A stretch of 64,000 nucleotides of DNA, taken from CAJBVG01 sp943371425. Its GTDB lineage: Bacteria; Bacteroidota; Bacteroidia; Sphingobacteriales; Sphingobacteriaceae. The notes under the pieces were generated by a model, which had not been told where the DNA came from, ran no database searches, and saw only the letters and a list, made by a program, of their open reading frames with translations. Location: the NCBI GenBank assembly GCA_943371425.1, contig CALRUR010000010.1, positions 1 through 64,000 on the forward strand. The letters are read 5' to 3'. The position numbers were made by a program, and so were the translations under genes. Shown here piece after piece: positions 7,856 to 16,736 of this stretch; position 1 is the stretch's first letter; each line of letters starts with the position of its first letter.

Positions 7856-8934
7856 AGTCGGAATTCCATCATATAGAACTCAATAGAATTAGGTATTCTA
7901 TTGTTTGGGAAGATTATGAATCTTTTTATTCGGGTTTAGATATACAACGCGAAGATGAATTATTAGTAATAACATCGGCAGGTTGTAATGTTTTAAACGC
8001 TGTATTAAAACAGCCCAAACGTATTATCGCCATTGACATTAATCCTTATCAAAACAAACTATTGGATTTTAAAATTCAGCTTTATAAATATGCTGATTAC
8101 GATACACTTGCTACCTTATTGGGTATTAGAAAGAAAAGAACTTGTGCGGAAGCTTTCGAAAAAGTAAAAGATTTATATTGTAAAGAAGATTACACTGCTT
8201 GGAAAAATTTTTTCGAACAGAACCCTGATGGACTATTGAGCAGTGGACAATTAGAAAAATACATTACCAGCTTTTATCCAAAATTAAGCGATTCAGAACA
8301 ATTGCAAATTCGTAAATTGTTTAGTGCTGTGAATTTAGAAGAACAGCAATTGTTGTTTACAGAATTAATTCAAAATACATCCTTTGAACTAAACTTTAAA
8401 AAACATTTTGATGATGAACATTTAAGTAAAGGCAGAGATCCTCGATTATTTAAATATGCTGCAGAAAACGGTGGTATAGCTTTTTATGACAGATTTGAAC
8501 AATATATAAAAAAAGCATTACTCAAAAATAATTTCTATTTAAATTTTTTCTTTTTTGGCTTAACTGGTATTGATGAACATATATTACCTCCATGTTATCG
8601 ATTAGAAAACTATCATGTTATAAAAAACAATTGTGATTTAATAGAGATACATACTTCTGATGTAATTGAGTATATTGAATTAAATGATGTTGAAAATATA
8701 ACAAAAACAAGCCTTTCGAACATTTTTGAATATACTAGTACAGGTGATTTTGAACAAGCTATTGCAAGCATAAAACATCATACAAAAATAAAAACTGTAC
8801 TATTTTGGAATTTACTGCATGAACAAGGAATAAGCAAACCCTCTATATACTATACAAATAAAGAAAAATCTGAATTGATAACTTTTAATGAATCTTGTTT
8901 TTATTTTAAAAATGTACGTGTATTAAATTTATAA
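7852..8934 (+). CDS. DUF3419 / BtaA-like 3-amino-3-carboxypropyl transferase
   Basis: 360 residues. It matches the DUF3419 family, whose characterised member BtaA moves the 3-amino-3-carboxypropyl group of S-adenosylmethionine onto diacylglycerol as the first step to betaine lipids. Visible family features are SIVWEDYESFYSGLD, the SAM-binding loop ITSAGCNVLNAVL followed by IIAIDINPYQNKLLDFK, and the C-terminal YAAENGGIAFYDRF and LPPCYRLENYHVI segments. No BtaB-like N-methyltransferase is adjacent. It is coupled to the upstream ligase and lies two bases before the phosphotransferase gene. The exact acceptor is inference. Confidence 0.75.
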   Translation: MKSEFHHIELNRIRYSIVWEDYESFYSGLDIQREDELLVITSAGCNVLNAVLKQPKRIIAIDINPYQNKLLDFKIQLYKYADYDTLATLLGIRKKRTCAEAFEKVKDLYCKEDYTAWKNFFEQNPDGLLSSGQLEKYITSFYPKLSDSEQLQIRKLFSAVNLEEQQLLFTELIQNTSFELNFKKHFDDEHLSKGRDPRLFKYAAENGGIAFYDRFEQYIKKALLKNNFYLNFFFFGLTGIDEHILPPCYRLENYHVIKNNCDLIEIHTSDVIEYIELNDVENITKTSLSNIFEYTSTGDFEQAIASIKHHTKIKTVLFWNLLHEQGISKPSIYYTNKEKSELITFNESCFYFKNVRVLNL

Positions 8935-8936
8935 TA

Positions 8937-10091
8937 ATGAGTAAGGAAAAATATTTCAGCATACCCTTCATTAATGAACTAATGAGTAATCGTAATTCAG
9001 GAATTAGTGTGCAGAATGTTGAACGATTTGAAATTGATAATTCTGCTAGCATTTTGGTTACCTTAACCTCTGCAAGTTCTGATGCATTTATTGGCCACTT
9101 TGGAATACATGTAACATATAGTATTAATGGAAATACTATTTCCAAAAAAATGGTGATGAAAGTAAAACCGCATGGTTCTGCTATTTCTGATATGTTGAAT
9201 GGCCTATCTAGCCTTTCTAGCGAAGAAGTACATAAAGAATATGAAAAAGTAAAAAACGAAACTGGATTTTACGATACACATGATAAAGAAATATTTATTT
9301 ATGATAACAATACAAGTGCTATGTTTCCAATTATTTACGGGAGCTATATAAATGAAAAAGAAAATGTATATGTGTTATTGATGGAATATTTTGAAGATGC
9401 TGTATTATTAAATTCAGTAATGGATACTGATGCTTGGGATGTTTCTAAAATACAAATTGCAGTAGATGCAATGTTGGCATGGCATAAGATAAACACTGGA
9501 AATACAACTTGGTATTCTACAAAATATAAGGACTATAGAACTGAAGAACAAACACACAAATTGCAGCCTACTTGGCAAGCATTGTTAACAAATGCAATTC
9601 AAAAATTTCCGGAATTGTACACAGAAAAATTTGCAAAAAAACTAAATGAAGGAATACATCAAATGCCAATATTATGGAACGAGTTAGATGGTGTGCCTAA
9701 AAGTGTAGTTCATAATGATTTTAACCCACGAAATGCTTTTTTCAAAATAAAGGAAAATTCTGAAACAGCTATTTGCGTATACGATTGGGAATTGGCTACT
9801 ATACATTTCCCGATGTATGATTTAGTAGAATTTTTATCGTTTACAGCTAGTAATTTGAGTGATGATGAATTATTGTATTTTATTAGGTATTACCAAGGGG
9901 AGCTATCATCAAATATAGAACTCTATGAAGAAGATTCTATCTTTAATGCTTGCCTATTATGCAGTACATACGATTTCGGTTTGCACAGAATAGGAATGTA
10001 TATGATGGCTCATTCTGTAAGCCCCTACCCTTTTATGCCGCATGTATTAAAAAATTACGAAAGAATATTGAACTATGTAACTCAACATTGA
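8937..10091 (+). CDS. APH/choline-kinase-like phosphotransferase
   Basis: 384 residues with a protein-kinase-like small-molecule phosphotransferase fold. The catalytic Brenner motif HNDFNPRN (His259, Asp261) and the metal-binding DWE (from Asp283) are intact. The upstream segment YVLLMEYFEDAVLL fits the hinge. Such enzymes phosphorylate hydroxyls of aminoglycosides, choline, ethanolamine or similar alcohols. The context with a BtaA-like enzyme suggests a lipid head group or precursor. It starts two bases after the DUF3419 stop. Its last 10 bases overlap the end of the convergent GNAT gene, so no terminator separates the two. Confidence 0.75.
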   Translation: MSKEKYFSIPFINELMSNRNSGISVQNVERFEIDNSASILVTLTSASSDAFIGHFGIHVTYSINGNTISKKMVMKVKPHGSAISDMLNGLSSLSSEEVHKEYEKVKNETGFYDTHDKEIFIYDNNTSAMFPIIYGSYINEKENVYVLLMEYFEDAVLLNSVMDTDAWDVSKIQIAVDAMLAWHKINTGNTTWYSTKYKDYRTEEQTHKLQPTWQALLTNAIQKFPELYTEKFAKKLNEGIHQMPILWNELDGVPKSVVHNDFNPRNAFFKIKENSETAICVYDWELATIHFPMYDLVEFLSFTASNLSDDELLYFIRYYQGELSSNIELYEEDSIFNACLLCSTYDFGLHRIGMYMMAHSVSPYPFMPHVLKNYERILNYVTQH

Positions 10092-11137
10092 TAGGAGAAC
10101 AATGCGTACATAGATTTATCATGCGGAAAATAATTACTAAACCTGAGAGAAACATTTCCATCTCTCATTAAACAAAATAACACCTCTTCATAATATTCTT
10201 GAAAAGAAATCATACCGTAGGCTCCTAAAAAATTCATCAATCCGTTTTTCCTAAAATCTGGATGAACACCTACTGATTTTGCTAAAAGTGTTTTCTTTTT
10301 TAACAATGGATAATGGTCTTTAAAGGTAATGGTTTCGGGTGTGTTATTTAATTCCATGTAATTAGGATGGCACAAACTAATTGCTGCAAGTCTGCCCGAT
10401 TTTTGATCGCGAAAAGTTACCGATGAATGTGGACATAATCTGTTTACAAAATTACAGGTAAAAATAGAATTGAATTGTTCGAAAGTTATTTTTCTATAAA
10501 ATGGATTATCACCAAATGTTTCATGTATTAAATTATAAAGCTCGAATTGGTTCTCTTCCCAAAATGTTGCAGTAATTGGAATAAAATCAAATGGTATAGT
10601 TTTTAAATCGGTGAGTAAGGACTCTTTATTAAAATACACATCTTTAATAGTCTCCTTGGTAATCATCCTGCTTTCATATTCAGTTTCTATTTTAAATCCA
10701 TTATCCATTAATAAATTCAAATAGTAATTAGGATTTACTGGCTCCTTATCAAATTGTAACCAAGATGGGTATTTACCAATTCTAATTCTATAAGGCAAGT
10801 AGGTGTTAAAATTAATTGGACCAATAATTTGCTTGCAATTCTTTGCACGAGCATCCTCCTTCAACAAATCAAAAGCTTGTTTATTTAAGGATGAATTATT
10901 TTGAGTTTCCCAAAAACCAAAATAAGCAATTTTTGAATTAGGCGGAAAAATGCCCATAAGCCTAATGTTCTGATGATCTGTATAAATTAACAACTCTTGC
11001 TCGTCTTTAAATGCATTTATTAAAGAAATAGAAGATTGATAAGTTTCTAATAATTTTAGCCCTGCCTCTGAGTATATTTCTTGAGGAATATGTGTAAAAG
11101 AATTAGGCAAACCCTCATTGTAATTAATTCTTTCCAT
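10082..11137 (-). CDS. GNAT-fold N-acyltransferase-like protein
   Basis: 351 residues. The C-terminal half carries a GNAT motif A-like segment VGVHPDFRKNGLMNFLG (R-x-x-G). The N-terminal half contains a second region with AYFGFWE and QIIGPINFNTYLPYR, as in large two-domain acyltransferase-like proteins. The acyl donor and acceptor are unknown. The ATG lies within the 3' end of the dikinase gene (14-base overlap), which implies translational coupling. The two genes probably act in the same pathway. Confidence 0.6.
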   Translation of the reverse strand: MERINYNEGLPNSFTHIPQEIYSEAGLKLLETYQSSISLINAFKDEQELLIYTDHQNIRLMGIFPPNSKIAYFGFWETQNNSSLNKQAFDLLKEDARAKNCKQIIGPINFNTYLPYRIRIGKYPSWLQFDKEPVNPNYYLNLLMDNGFKIETEYESRMITKETIKDVYFNKESLLTDLKTIPFDFIPITATFWEENQFELYNLIHETFGDNPFYRKITFEQFNSIFTCNFVNRLCPHSSVTFRDQKSGRLAAISLCHPNYMELNNTPETITFKDHYPLLKKKTLLAKSVGVHPDFRKNGLMNFLGAYGMISFQEYYEEVLFCLMRDGNVSLRFSNYFPHDKSMYALFSYQC

Positions 11138-13604
11138 AAGTTATAATTTTAATCTCTCCAGTTATAGGATTCAATTGTATAACATCTCCCGTATGAATTT
11201 GTTGTAATAATTCGGGTACATTTATAATACTCGGTTTATTCATTTCTCTTAATAATATTACTGAATGAGATAAAGACGAACCTCGTTCTATAATTACACC
11301 TAGTGACGATGGGAATAATGATATCCAACCAGGATCTGTACGTTTCGCAATTATAATTTTACCTTGCACATCTAAGTTATCGTTAACATTATCCACTACA
11401 ATCGCTTCACCCACCACTACCTCTCCGGCACAACCTTCCCCATGTAATACCTCTTTCTTTATACCAGCTAATAATACATACGTTTCAATAGGCATTGGAA
11501 AGTACACCCTGTCTGGCACTTCTATACTAGAATATTGTAACCATTCTGCTTTTCTATTTTGTATAATTTCTATTAGATTTATTTCATTTGGGTGTTCTAT
11601 AGCTAATTCAATTTCCTTTTCATTTAAATAAAACACATCTCTTTGTAATTGTATTTTATGTTGCTGAACTAATATATCTGCAATAGATAAATAAATAGTT
11701 CTATACATTCCAAATAAATGTGTGCGCTTTAATCTTAAGGCTTCACGGTTTTTAATACTGTTTAATAATTTTTGAACCGAACTCGGAATTTTTTCAATTT
11801 CATTGTTTTCTTGTTCGAACGCACTATTTGTATTACTTAAATATATTTTTAAATACTTGTAAAAAATGGAACGATCAATACGCATAGTGATGGTTTCCAA
11901 TTTCAATTCTGCAATGGTTCTATCACCATAATCATTTACAAACTCTTCAATTTTTTTATAAATGGTTGGATGGTAATGTTCGATATAAGCATGTATATTG
12001 GCATCATTTACTAAAATTTTATTTTTAATGTCGGGAAATAAATTTACTTGTTTTGCAAGTTTCTCCAATGCAATGCCCTGTTGGTAACTTGCGATTCCGT
12101 TGCTACCGAATTTGAATTTACTAAGGTATAAATCTGGATTTTCTATTCCCTTCTTCAGTAAATTTCTATGCACTTTACCATTTTGCATCATTACATAAAA
12201 ATCATTTATAATGGGTATAGCCCAATTATTTAACAAATTCTTATCTAGCAATTCTTTTTCAATCCATAAATCTTGTAAAGTATAGTTTTTGTTGATACTT
12301 AAACGTTTATAAAACTGAGTATGATAATTATAAAAATTATCAATAAATACTCGAATGCTTTTTTCAATTTTTAGAAAAGCAATACTTAATTTTATAATAT
12401 TGGAAATTAAACTAGGTAATACTTTAAATTTATCGAAAAGGCTTTTTTCAGCATTAATAACAAAACCAACAGGTTCCTTTAAACCCATCATCCGTTCCAT
12501 GTCTGCTTTGTTTTGTTTAAATGATGGCAATAATTGTAAGCCTTTGTACCAATTATTTATATTGTAATACACTCTACCTTTGTATAAACCCAACAAGTTT
12601 TCTACTGTATTATTATGAGCTTGTATTGTGCTTTTTGGTAATTGAAGTGTTAACATTGTTTGAGTGTATACCGTAGCATAGGCTCTTTGTGCAAAACTAA
12701 ATGTTAGAGGACTTATTACTCCCGAATAACTTTCTTGTATGTTTGAATTATCGAAAACTACAAGTTCTGCTATCGTTTGTGTTACGGCTCTACATTGCAA
12801 ATACCATACTTTATTATTTGCAATTGCGAATTCAATATCTTGAGGATGTTTGAAAATACTTTCTAAAAAAACACCAGTATTAAATAGTTTGAATAATAAA
12901 TCAGGAGAAATACTTTCCGAGCTAAGTAGTTCACTTGATACTGGAGTATTGATTAATCCAATTTTATCTAAAGTATATTTGGAAATTTTCTCGACAATAA
13001 TTTTACGATATAGCGTAGCATTAGATTTTAAAAAATAAAATTCATCGGCCACTAATTCTCCAGATACTAAACCCTCTCCTTGCCCATATACACTGTGTAT
13101 AGCTAACTCTTGAGGGTATTTGGGATTGGTAGTAAATAACACTCCACTGGTATCAGAATTTATTTGTTGTTGAATAATTACGGCTGTTTTTATCTGTAGA
13201 GTTAAGTTGTTCATTTTTCTATACTGAATGGCATGTTCAGAAAATGAACTTGCAATACAGTTTTTTATTGCAAGTATTACCTCTTCAATAGTTCGTTGGT
13301 TTAAATACGTTTTCATAATTCCAGAAAAAGCGTATTTCTGTCCATCTTCGTCGGCTACTGAGGAACGCACAGATACACCATTAGTTTCTACATCACAATT
13401 TTTAAGAAAACTAATTAATTGTTGAGTAGTTTTTTCAGTTAGTGCAAATGAATCAAGCTCCTCTGATGATTTTATATTTATACTTTCAAAAGGTAGTACT
13501 ATAAATGCAGGAACGTTTAAACCTAAGGCCTGCAAACGATACAACCCTTTGGCTTTACCACCAATAGTTTTATTCTTTACAGCATTTGCACTCAGTATAA
13601 ACAT
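11124..13604 (-). CDS. PEP-synthase/rifampin-phosphotransferase-like dikinase
   Basis: 826 residues. The N-terminal PPDK-type ATP-grasp domain (about 1-280) shows GGKAKG (15-20), SVRSSVADEDG (Arg80), QQQINSDTSGVLFTTNP and VWYLQCRAVTQ. A long helical middle region (about 290-720) follows. The C-terminal phosphohistidine swivelling domain (about 735-826) has DPGWISLFPSSLGVIIERGSS and catalytic His780 in SLSHS. The PEP-binding TIM barrel of true PEP synthase is absent. This domain order and length match rifampin phosphotransferase, which moves the beta-phosphate of ATP to a small molecule via His. The substrate here is unknown. It is coupled to GNAT downstream and lies one base after UbiA. Confidence 0.75.
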   Translation of the reverse strand: MFILSANAVKNKTIGGKAKGLYRLQALGLNVPAFIVLPFESINIKSSEELDSFALTEKTTQQLISFLKNCDVETNGVSVRSSVADEDGQKYAFSGIMKTYLNQRTIEEVILAIKNCIASSFSEHAIQYRKMNNLTLQIKTAVIIQQQINSDTSGVLFTTNPKYPQELAIHSVYGQGEGLVSGELVADEFYFLKSNATLYRKIIVEKISKYTLDKIGLINTPVSSELLSSESISPDLLFKLFNTGVFLESIFKHPQDIEFAIANNKVWYLQCRAVTQTIAELVVFDNSNIQESYSGVISPLTFSFAQRAYATVYTQTMLTLQLPKSTIQAHNNTVENLLGLYKGRVYYNINNWYKGLQLLPSFKQNKADMERMMGLKEPVGFVINAEKSLFDKFKVLPSLISNIIKLSIAFLKIEKSIRVFIDNFYNYHTQFYKRLSINKNYTLQDLWIEKELLDKNLLNNWAIPIINDFYVMMQNGKVHRNLLKKGIENPDLYLSKFKFGSNGIASYQQGIALEKLAKQVNLFPDIKNKILVNDANIHAYIEHYHPTIYKKIEEFVNDYGDRTIAELKLETITMRIDRSIFYKYLKIYLSNTNSAFEQENNEIEKIPSSVQKLLNSIKNREALRLKRTHLFGMYRTIYLSIADILVQQHKIQLQRDVFYLNEKEIELAIEHPNEINLIEIIQNRKAEWLQYSSIEVPDRVYFPMPIETYVLLAGIKKEVLHGEGCAGEVVVGEAIVVDNVNDNLDVQGKIIIAKRTDPGWISLFPSSLGVIIERGSSLSHSVILLREMNKPSIINVPELLQQIHTGDVIQLNPITGEIKIITYGKN

Positions 13605-13605
13605 G

Positions 13606-14493
13606 TTAAATAAAATGAAGTAGAATTAATGATAAATATGAAATCAACATCATCAAAGAAACTTTTTTTTCATTTTTTCTAAAAGCTATTTCCGATGGAT
13701 TTTTGATTGTTTTTAAGTACTCAAAAATTACCCAAAAGCAAAGTAGTACAATTACAAAATATAAAAATACAGGCACGCTTAATACAATAAATAGCATAAT
13801 TAAACTAATGCTCATACCTATTGCCAAGCCCATTATTAAATATTGAGCATTATTTAAACCCAATTGTTTAGAATAAGAATCAACGGTAGTGCGTTCGGCT
13901 TCTATAGCATGTGTTTTGCGCGCAATTTCAAATGCAAATCCACTTAACAAACTCAATGAAACTAAATAAAATAAGGCATTGTTGTATCTAAAGTCAACAT
14001 AAAAAGAGCTCCATATCCATACTATAATAAGAGGCATAATAACCATATGTGATATTGCGTATACCAATAAATTTTTCGTTAATAATTTAGGTATGAAAAA
14101 CTCATACCTCATAATTATGGAGTAAAATAGGGCAATAAGCCAAGTAATTTGAGAGGCCGTTCCTGCATTATACACCCAGATTAATTCTATAATAAACCCC
14201 AAAAAAGCAAGTGTTTGTAATGTTTTCAGGTTAATTTTTCCAGATTGAAGCACTCGGTTTGGGTGATTAATTGAATCCAACGAAAAATCTTTCATTTCAT
14301 CAAATACACGTAAGCGGAAAAAGAATGAAATAACAGAAATTACACCTATGCTATGAAACGCAATGGAATGTTGATTCCCAACTATTAACATTTGATTGAC
14401 TACTAATACCATAGCGTATAATATGAAAAACAACATCATATTAATAAATGGGAAACGCTCGTTTAAATAGTTTAGTAAATACTTAAATTTCAT
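13606..14493 (-). CDS. UbiA-family prenyltransferase-like membrane protein
   Basis: About 295 residues with some eight hydrophobic segments. The first Asp-rich motif is present as FDEMKDFSLD (Asp65, Asp69, Asp73) followed by NHPNR (Arg80), matching the UbiA pattern DxxxDxxxD..HPxRP. A second polar segment EIARKTHAIEAERTTVDSY occupies the position of motif 2. I chose ATG at 14493 (MKFKYLLNYL); the open frame extends upstream to 14583 without a plausible start. Its start lies only 10 bases from the divergent exporter gene. Confidence 0.65.
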   Translation of the reverse strand: MKFKYLLNYLNERFPFINMMLFFILYAMVLVVNQMLIVGNQHSIAFHSIGVISVISFFFRLRVFDEMKDFSLDSINHPNRVLQSGKINLKTLQTLAFLGFIIELIWVYNAGTASQITWLIALFYSIIMRYEFFIPKLLTKNLLVYAISHMVIMPLIIVWIWSSFYVDFRYNNALFYLVSLSLLSGFAFEIARKTHAIEAERTTVDSYSKQLGLNNAQYLIMGLAIGMSISLIMLFIVLSVPVFLYFVIVLLCFWVIFEYLKTIKNPSEIAFRKNEKKVSLMMLISYLSLILLHFI

Positions 14494-14503
14494 ATCTTTA
14501 AAT

Positions 14504-16720
14504 ATGTTAAAAAATATATACCCATTCAGATATATTCTTGTCGTTTTTATTTTAATTCTTGCAGCACTTAGTATAAGTAGCATTAAAAAAGCAATTGTTG
14601 TGGATAACAGTTTAGAGGTTTGGTTTTTAAAAGACGACCCTTCTGTAATCGATTACAATGATTTTAAACAAAAATTTGGGAACGATGAAATCATTATGCT
14701 TATGATTAAAGATAAGCAAAGTATGTTAAACAAAGAACAAAGTTTGAAATTGCAAAAATTGAGTAAGACTTTGCAAGCACAAACAGATGTGAAGGCTGTA
14801 TTTTCTGCAGCCGACCAAGAAACGATTGAGTTAAATTTATTCGGACCACAAAAAAAGAAAATATTTGAACCTTATAAAGAAAGCAATGTAAGAGCCTACT
14901 TCAATAAAAATAAAAGTTTAAAAAGTCAATATTATTCTGAAGATGAATTGAGCACTCGAATGATTATTGTGCTAAAGAATATTCCGAATTTTGATGCAGA
15001 AAGAGGCAGAATTATAAAAAGCATAAAAAAATCTGCAGATGAAATAATGGGCCAAGAACATACCTTTTGGGGTGGCATTGGTATTATTTATGAAGGGCTA
15101 AACACCTTGTCGGCACAAGACTTTGGCAAGTTTTTAGGCTTAGGCTATTTGGCTATGTTTATTATCATTCTGATTTTATACAGAAGTTTTTGGGTAGTAT
15201 TGCATGCTTTGTTAACAGTATCGCTTTCTACTTTCTTTTGCTTGGCTTTGTATGGTGCTATGGGCTACCAATTAAATATAATGACAAGTTTATTGCCAAC
15301 CATTTTTGTATTACTCGGGGTAATGGACACCTTACATATTTACAACGAACGTAATAACTTAATACGAAGTGGAAATACAAAACAAGAAAGTGCCTTTGCA
15401 GCAATGACAAAAGAAATTAAGCCTTGTTTATTTACAAGTTTAACAACCATGGCAGGATTTTTAGCCTTATTAAGTAGTCCAATGTCGATTTTACAAAGTT
15501 TTGGCTTTTTCGCTGCCTTTGGTATTGGTCTGTGTTTTATTTTCACCTATATTCTTGGATTATTTTTTCTGCCTATAGCGAATGCTCACTCTCCCTCTGA
15601 AATTGGAATTTTAAATGGGTTATTGAAAATTGAAGGATTGGTGATTAGAAAAAGAAAAATGGTAATTGGTATTTATGTTTTACTATTCGGTATTTGCGTT
15701 TACGGTATCACACAAATAAAAACAGATACAGAAACCATGAGTTATTTCCCAAAAGAGCATGAAGTAATAAAAGATCACTATAGTATCGAAAATTCTTTTG
15801 GAGCCTACATGCCTTTAGAATTAAGTATAGAATCTAAAAACGATGAATTGTTTTCTGCAAAAACCATTAATAAATGCAATGAATTTACAGATTATTTAAT
15901 AAAAAATAATATTGCCGAAAAAGCTAATGGATATTATACGTTCCTGCAAGAAACCAATCGTTTTTTACCCATTAATTTACGCGACGATTCTTTGGCTTCT
16001 TACCATAAATCTGCTTATTATTTCAAATGGATAAATCCAACACTATATCAATATTATGTAAACGATAAAAGTAATTCTGCAAGAATAACTTTGTTTGGTA
16101 AAATACCAAGTGCGGCAGAATTAACTAAAAAATCTGAAGCGGCATTGAGTATTGCGGATTCTATTTTTGGCAAGAACTATGTTGTAAAAGCTGGTGGTTA
16201 CCAGCCTATGTATTCTAAAATTGCAAACTATACAGTACAATCGCAGGTGTATAGCATCATCATTGCTTTTGCAGCTATCTTTATTTTGATATGGGTTTTT
16301 ATTCGCGATTTTAAACTTGCTGTAGTAGCAATTATTACCAACGCCTTTCCTATTGCTTGTATTTTTGGCACAATGGGTTTATTTAATTATCAGCTCGATT
16401 TAGCAACAGCTAGTATTGCCGCCATCTGTTTAAGTTTTTGTGTAGATGATACTATACATTATATTTTTCATTATAAAAGAATAAGAACAACGGATGGCCT
16501 ACATGATACAAGAATTAAAACATTGAAACATGTAGGCGCCGCAATAGTAATGACCAGTATTGTATTGTTTGCAGGCTATATACTTTTACTTTTTGGCTCC
16601 TTAAAAACAGTATATTATTTCGGATTGTTAACTAGTATCGCAATAGTTACTGCACTCATAGCACAGTTAACATTACAAAGTGTTTTGATTTATTATTTGG
16701 ACAAAAAAAAGCCCGAATAA
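14504..16720 (+). CDS. MMPL/RND-superfamily exporter
   Basis: 738-residue inner-membrane transporter. There is one N-terminal membrane segment (about 8-26), a periplasmic loop, five clustered segments (about 210-360), a second segment near 385-405, a second periplasmic loop and a final block (about 585-735). This is the duplicated six-plus-six layout of MMPL proteins, which move lipids such as hopanoids or mycolates. The conserved GVMDTLHIYNE and SFCVDDTIHYIFHY sequences are the paired charged motifs of helices 4 and 10. Its stop codon sits in the loop of the terminator at 16703-16736. It is divergent from UbiA, and I infer that it exports the cluster product. Confidence 0.8.
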   Translation: MLKNIYPFRYILVVFILILAALSISSIKKAIVVDNSLEVWFLKDDPSVIDYNDFKQKFGNDEIIMLMIKDKQSMLNKEQSLKLQKLSKTLQAQTDVKAVFSAADQETIELNLFGPQKKKIFEPYKESNVRAYFNKNKSLKSQYYSEDELSTRMIIVLKNIPNFDAERGRIIKSIKKSADEIMGQEHTFWGGIGIIYEGLNTLSAQDFGKFLGLGYLAMFIIILILYRSFWVVLHALLTVSLSTFFCLALYGAMGYQLNIMTSLLPTIFVLLGVMDTLHIYNERNNLIRSGNTKQESAFAAMTKEIKPCLFTSLTTMAGFLALLSSPMSILQSFGFFAAFGIGLCFIFTYILGLFFLPIANAHSPSEIGILNGLLKIEGLVIRKRKMVIGIYVLLFGICVYGITQIKTDTETMSYFPKEHEVIKDHYSIENSFGAYMPLELSIESKNDELFSAKTINKCNEFTDYLIKNNIAEKANGYYTFLQETNRFLPINLRDDSLASYHKSAYYFKWINPTLYQYYVNDKSNSARITLFGKIPSAAELTKKSEAALSIADSIFGKNYVVKAGGYQPMYSKIANYTVQSQVYSIIIAFAAIFILIWVFIRDFKLAVVAIITNAFPIACIFGTMGLFNYQLDLATASIAAICLSFCVDDTIHYIFHYKRIRTTDGLHDTRIKTLKHVGAAIVMTSIVLFAGYILLLFGSLKTVYYFGLLTSIAIVTALIAQLTLQSVLIYYLDKKKPE

Positions 16721-16736
16721 ATCGGGCTTTTTTTTT
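16703..16736. terminator. Bidirectional terminator overlapping two stop codons
   Basis: A-tract plus GCCCGA (703-716 of the 16-kb block) pairs with TCGGGC plus a T-tract (16722-16736), a 14-bp stem with loop ATAAA (16717-16721). The exporter stop TAA (16718-16720) is the loop. The clpC stop (complement of 16735-16737) overlaps the T tract. It works in both directions between these convergent genes. Confidence 0.9.

Noticed and set aside
11124..13604. True phosphoenolpyruvate synthase
   Set aside because: The C-terminal PEP-binding barrel is absent and the domain order matches rifampin phosphotransferase.
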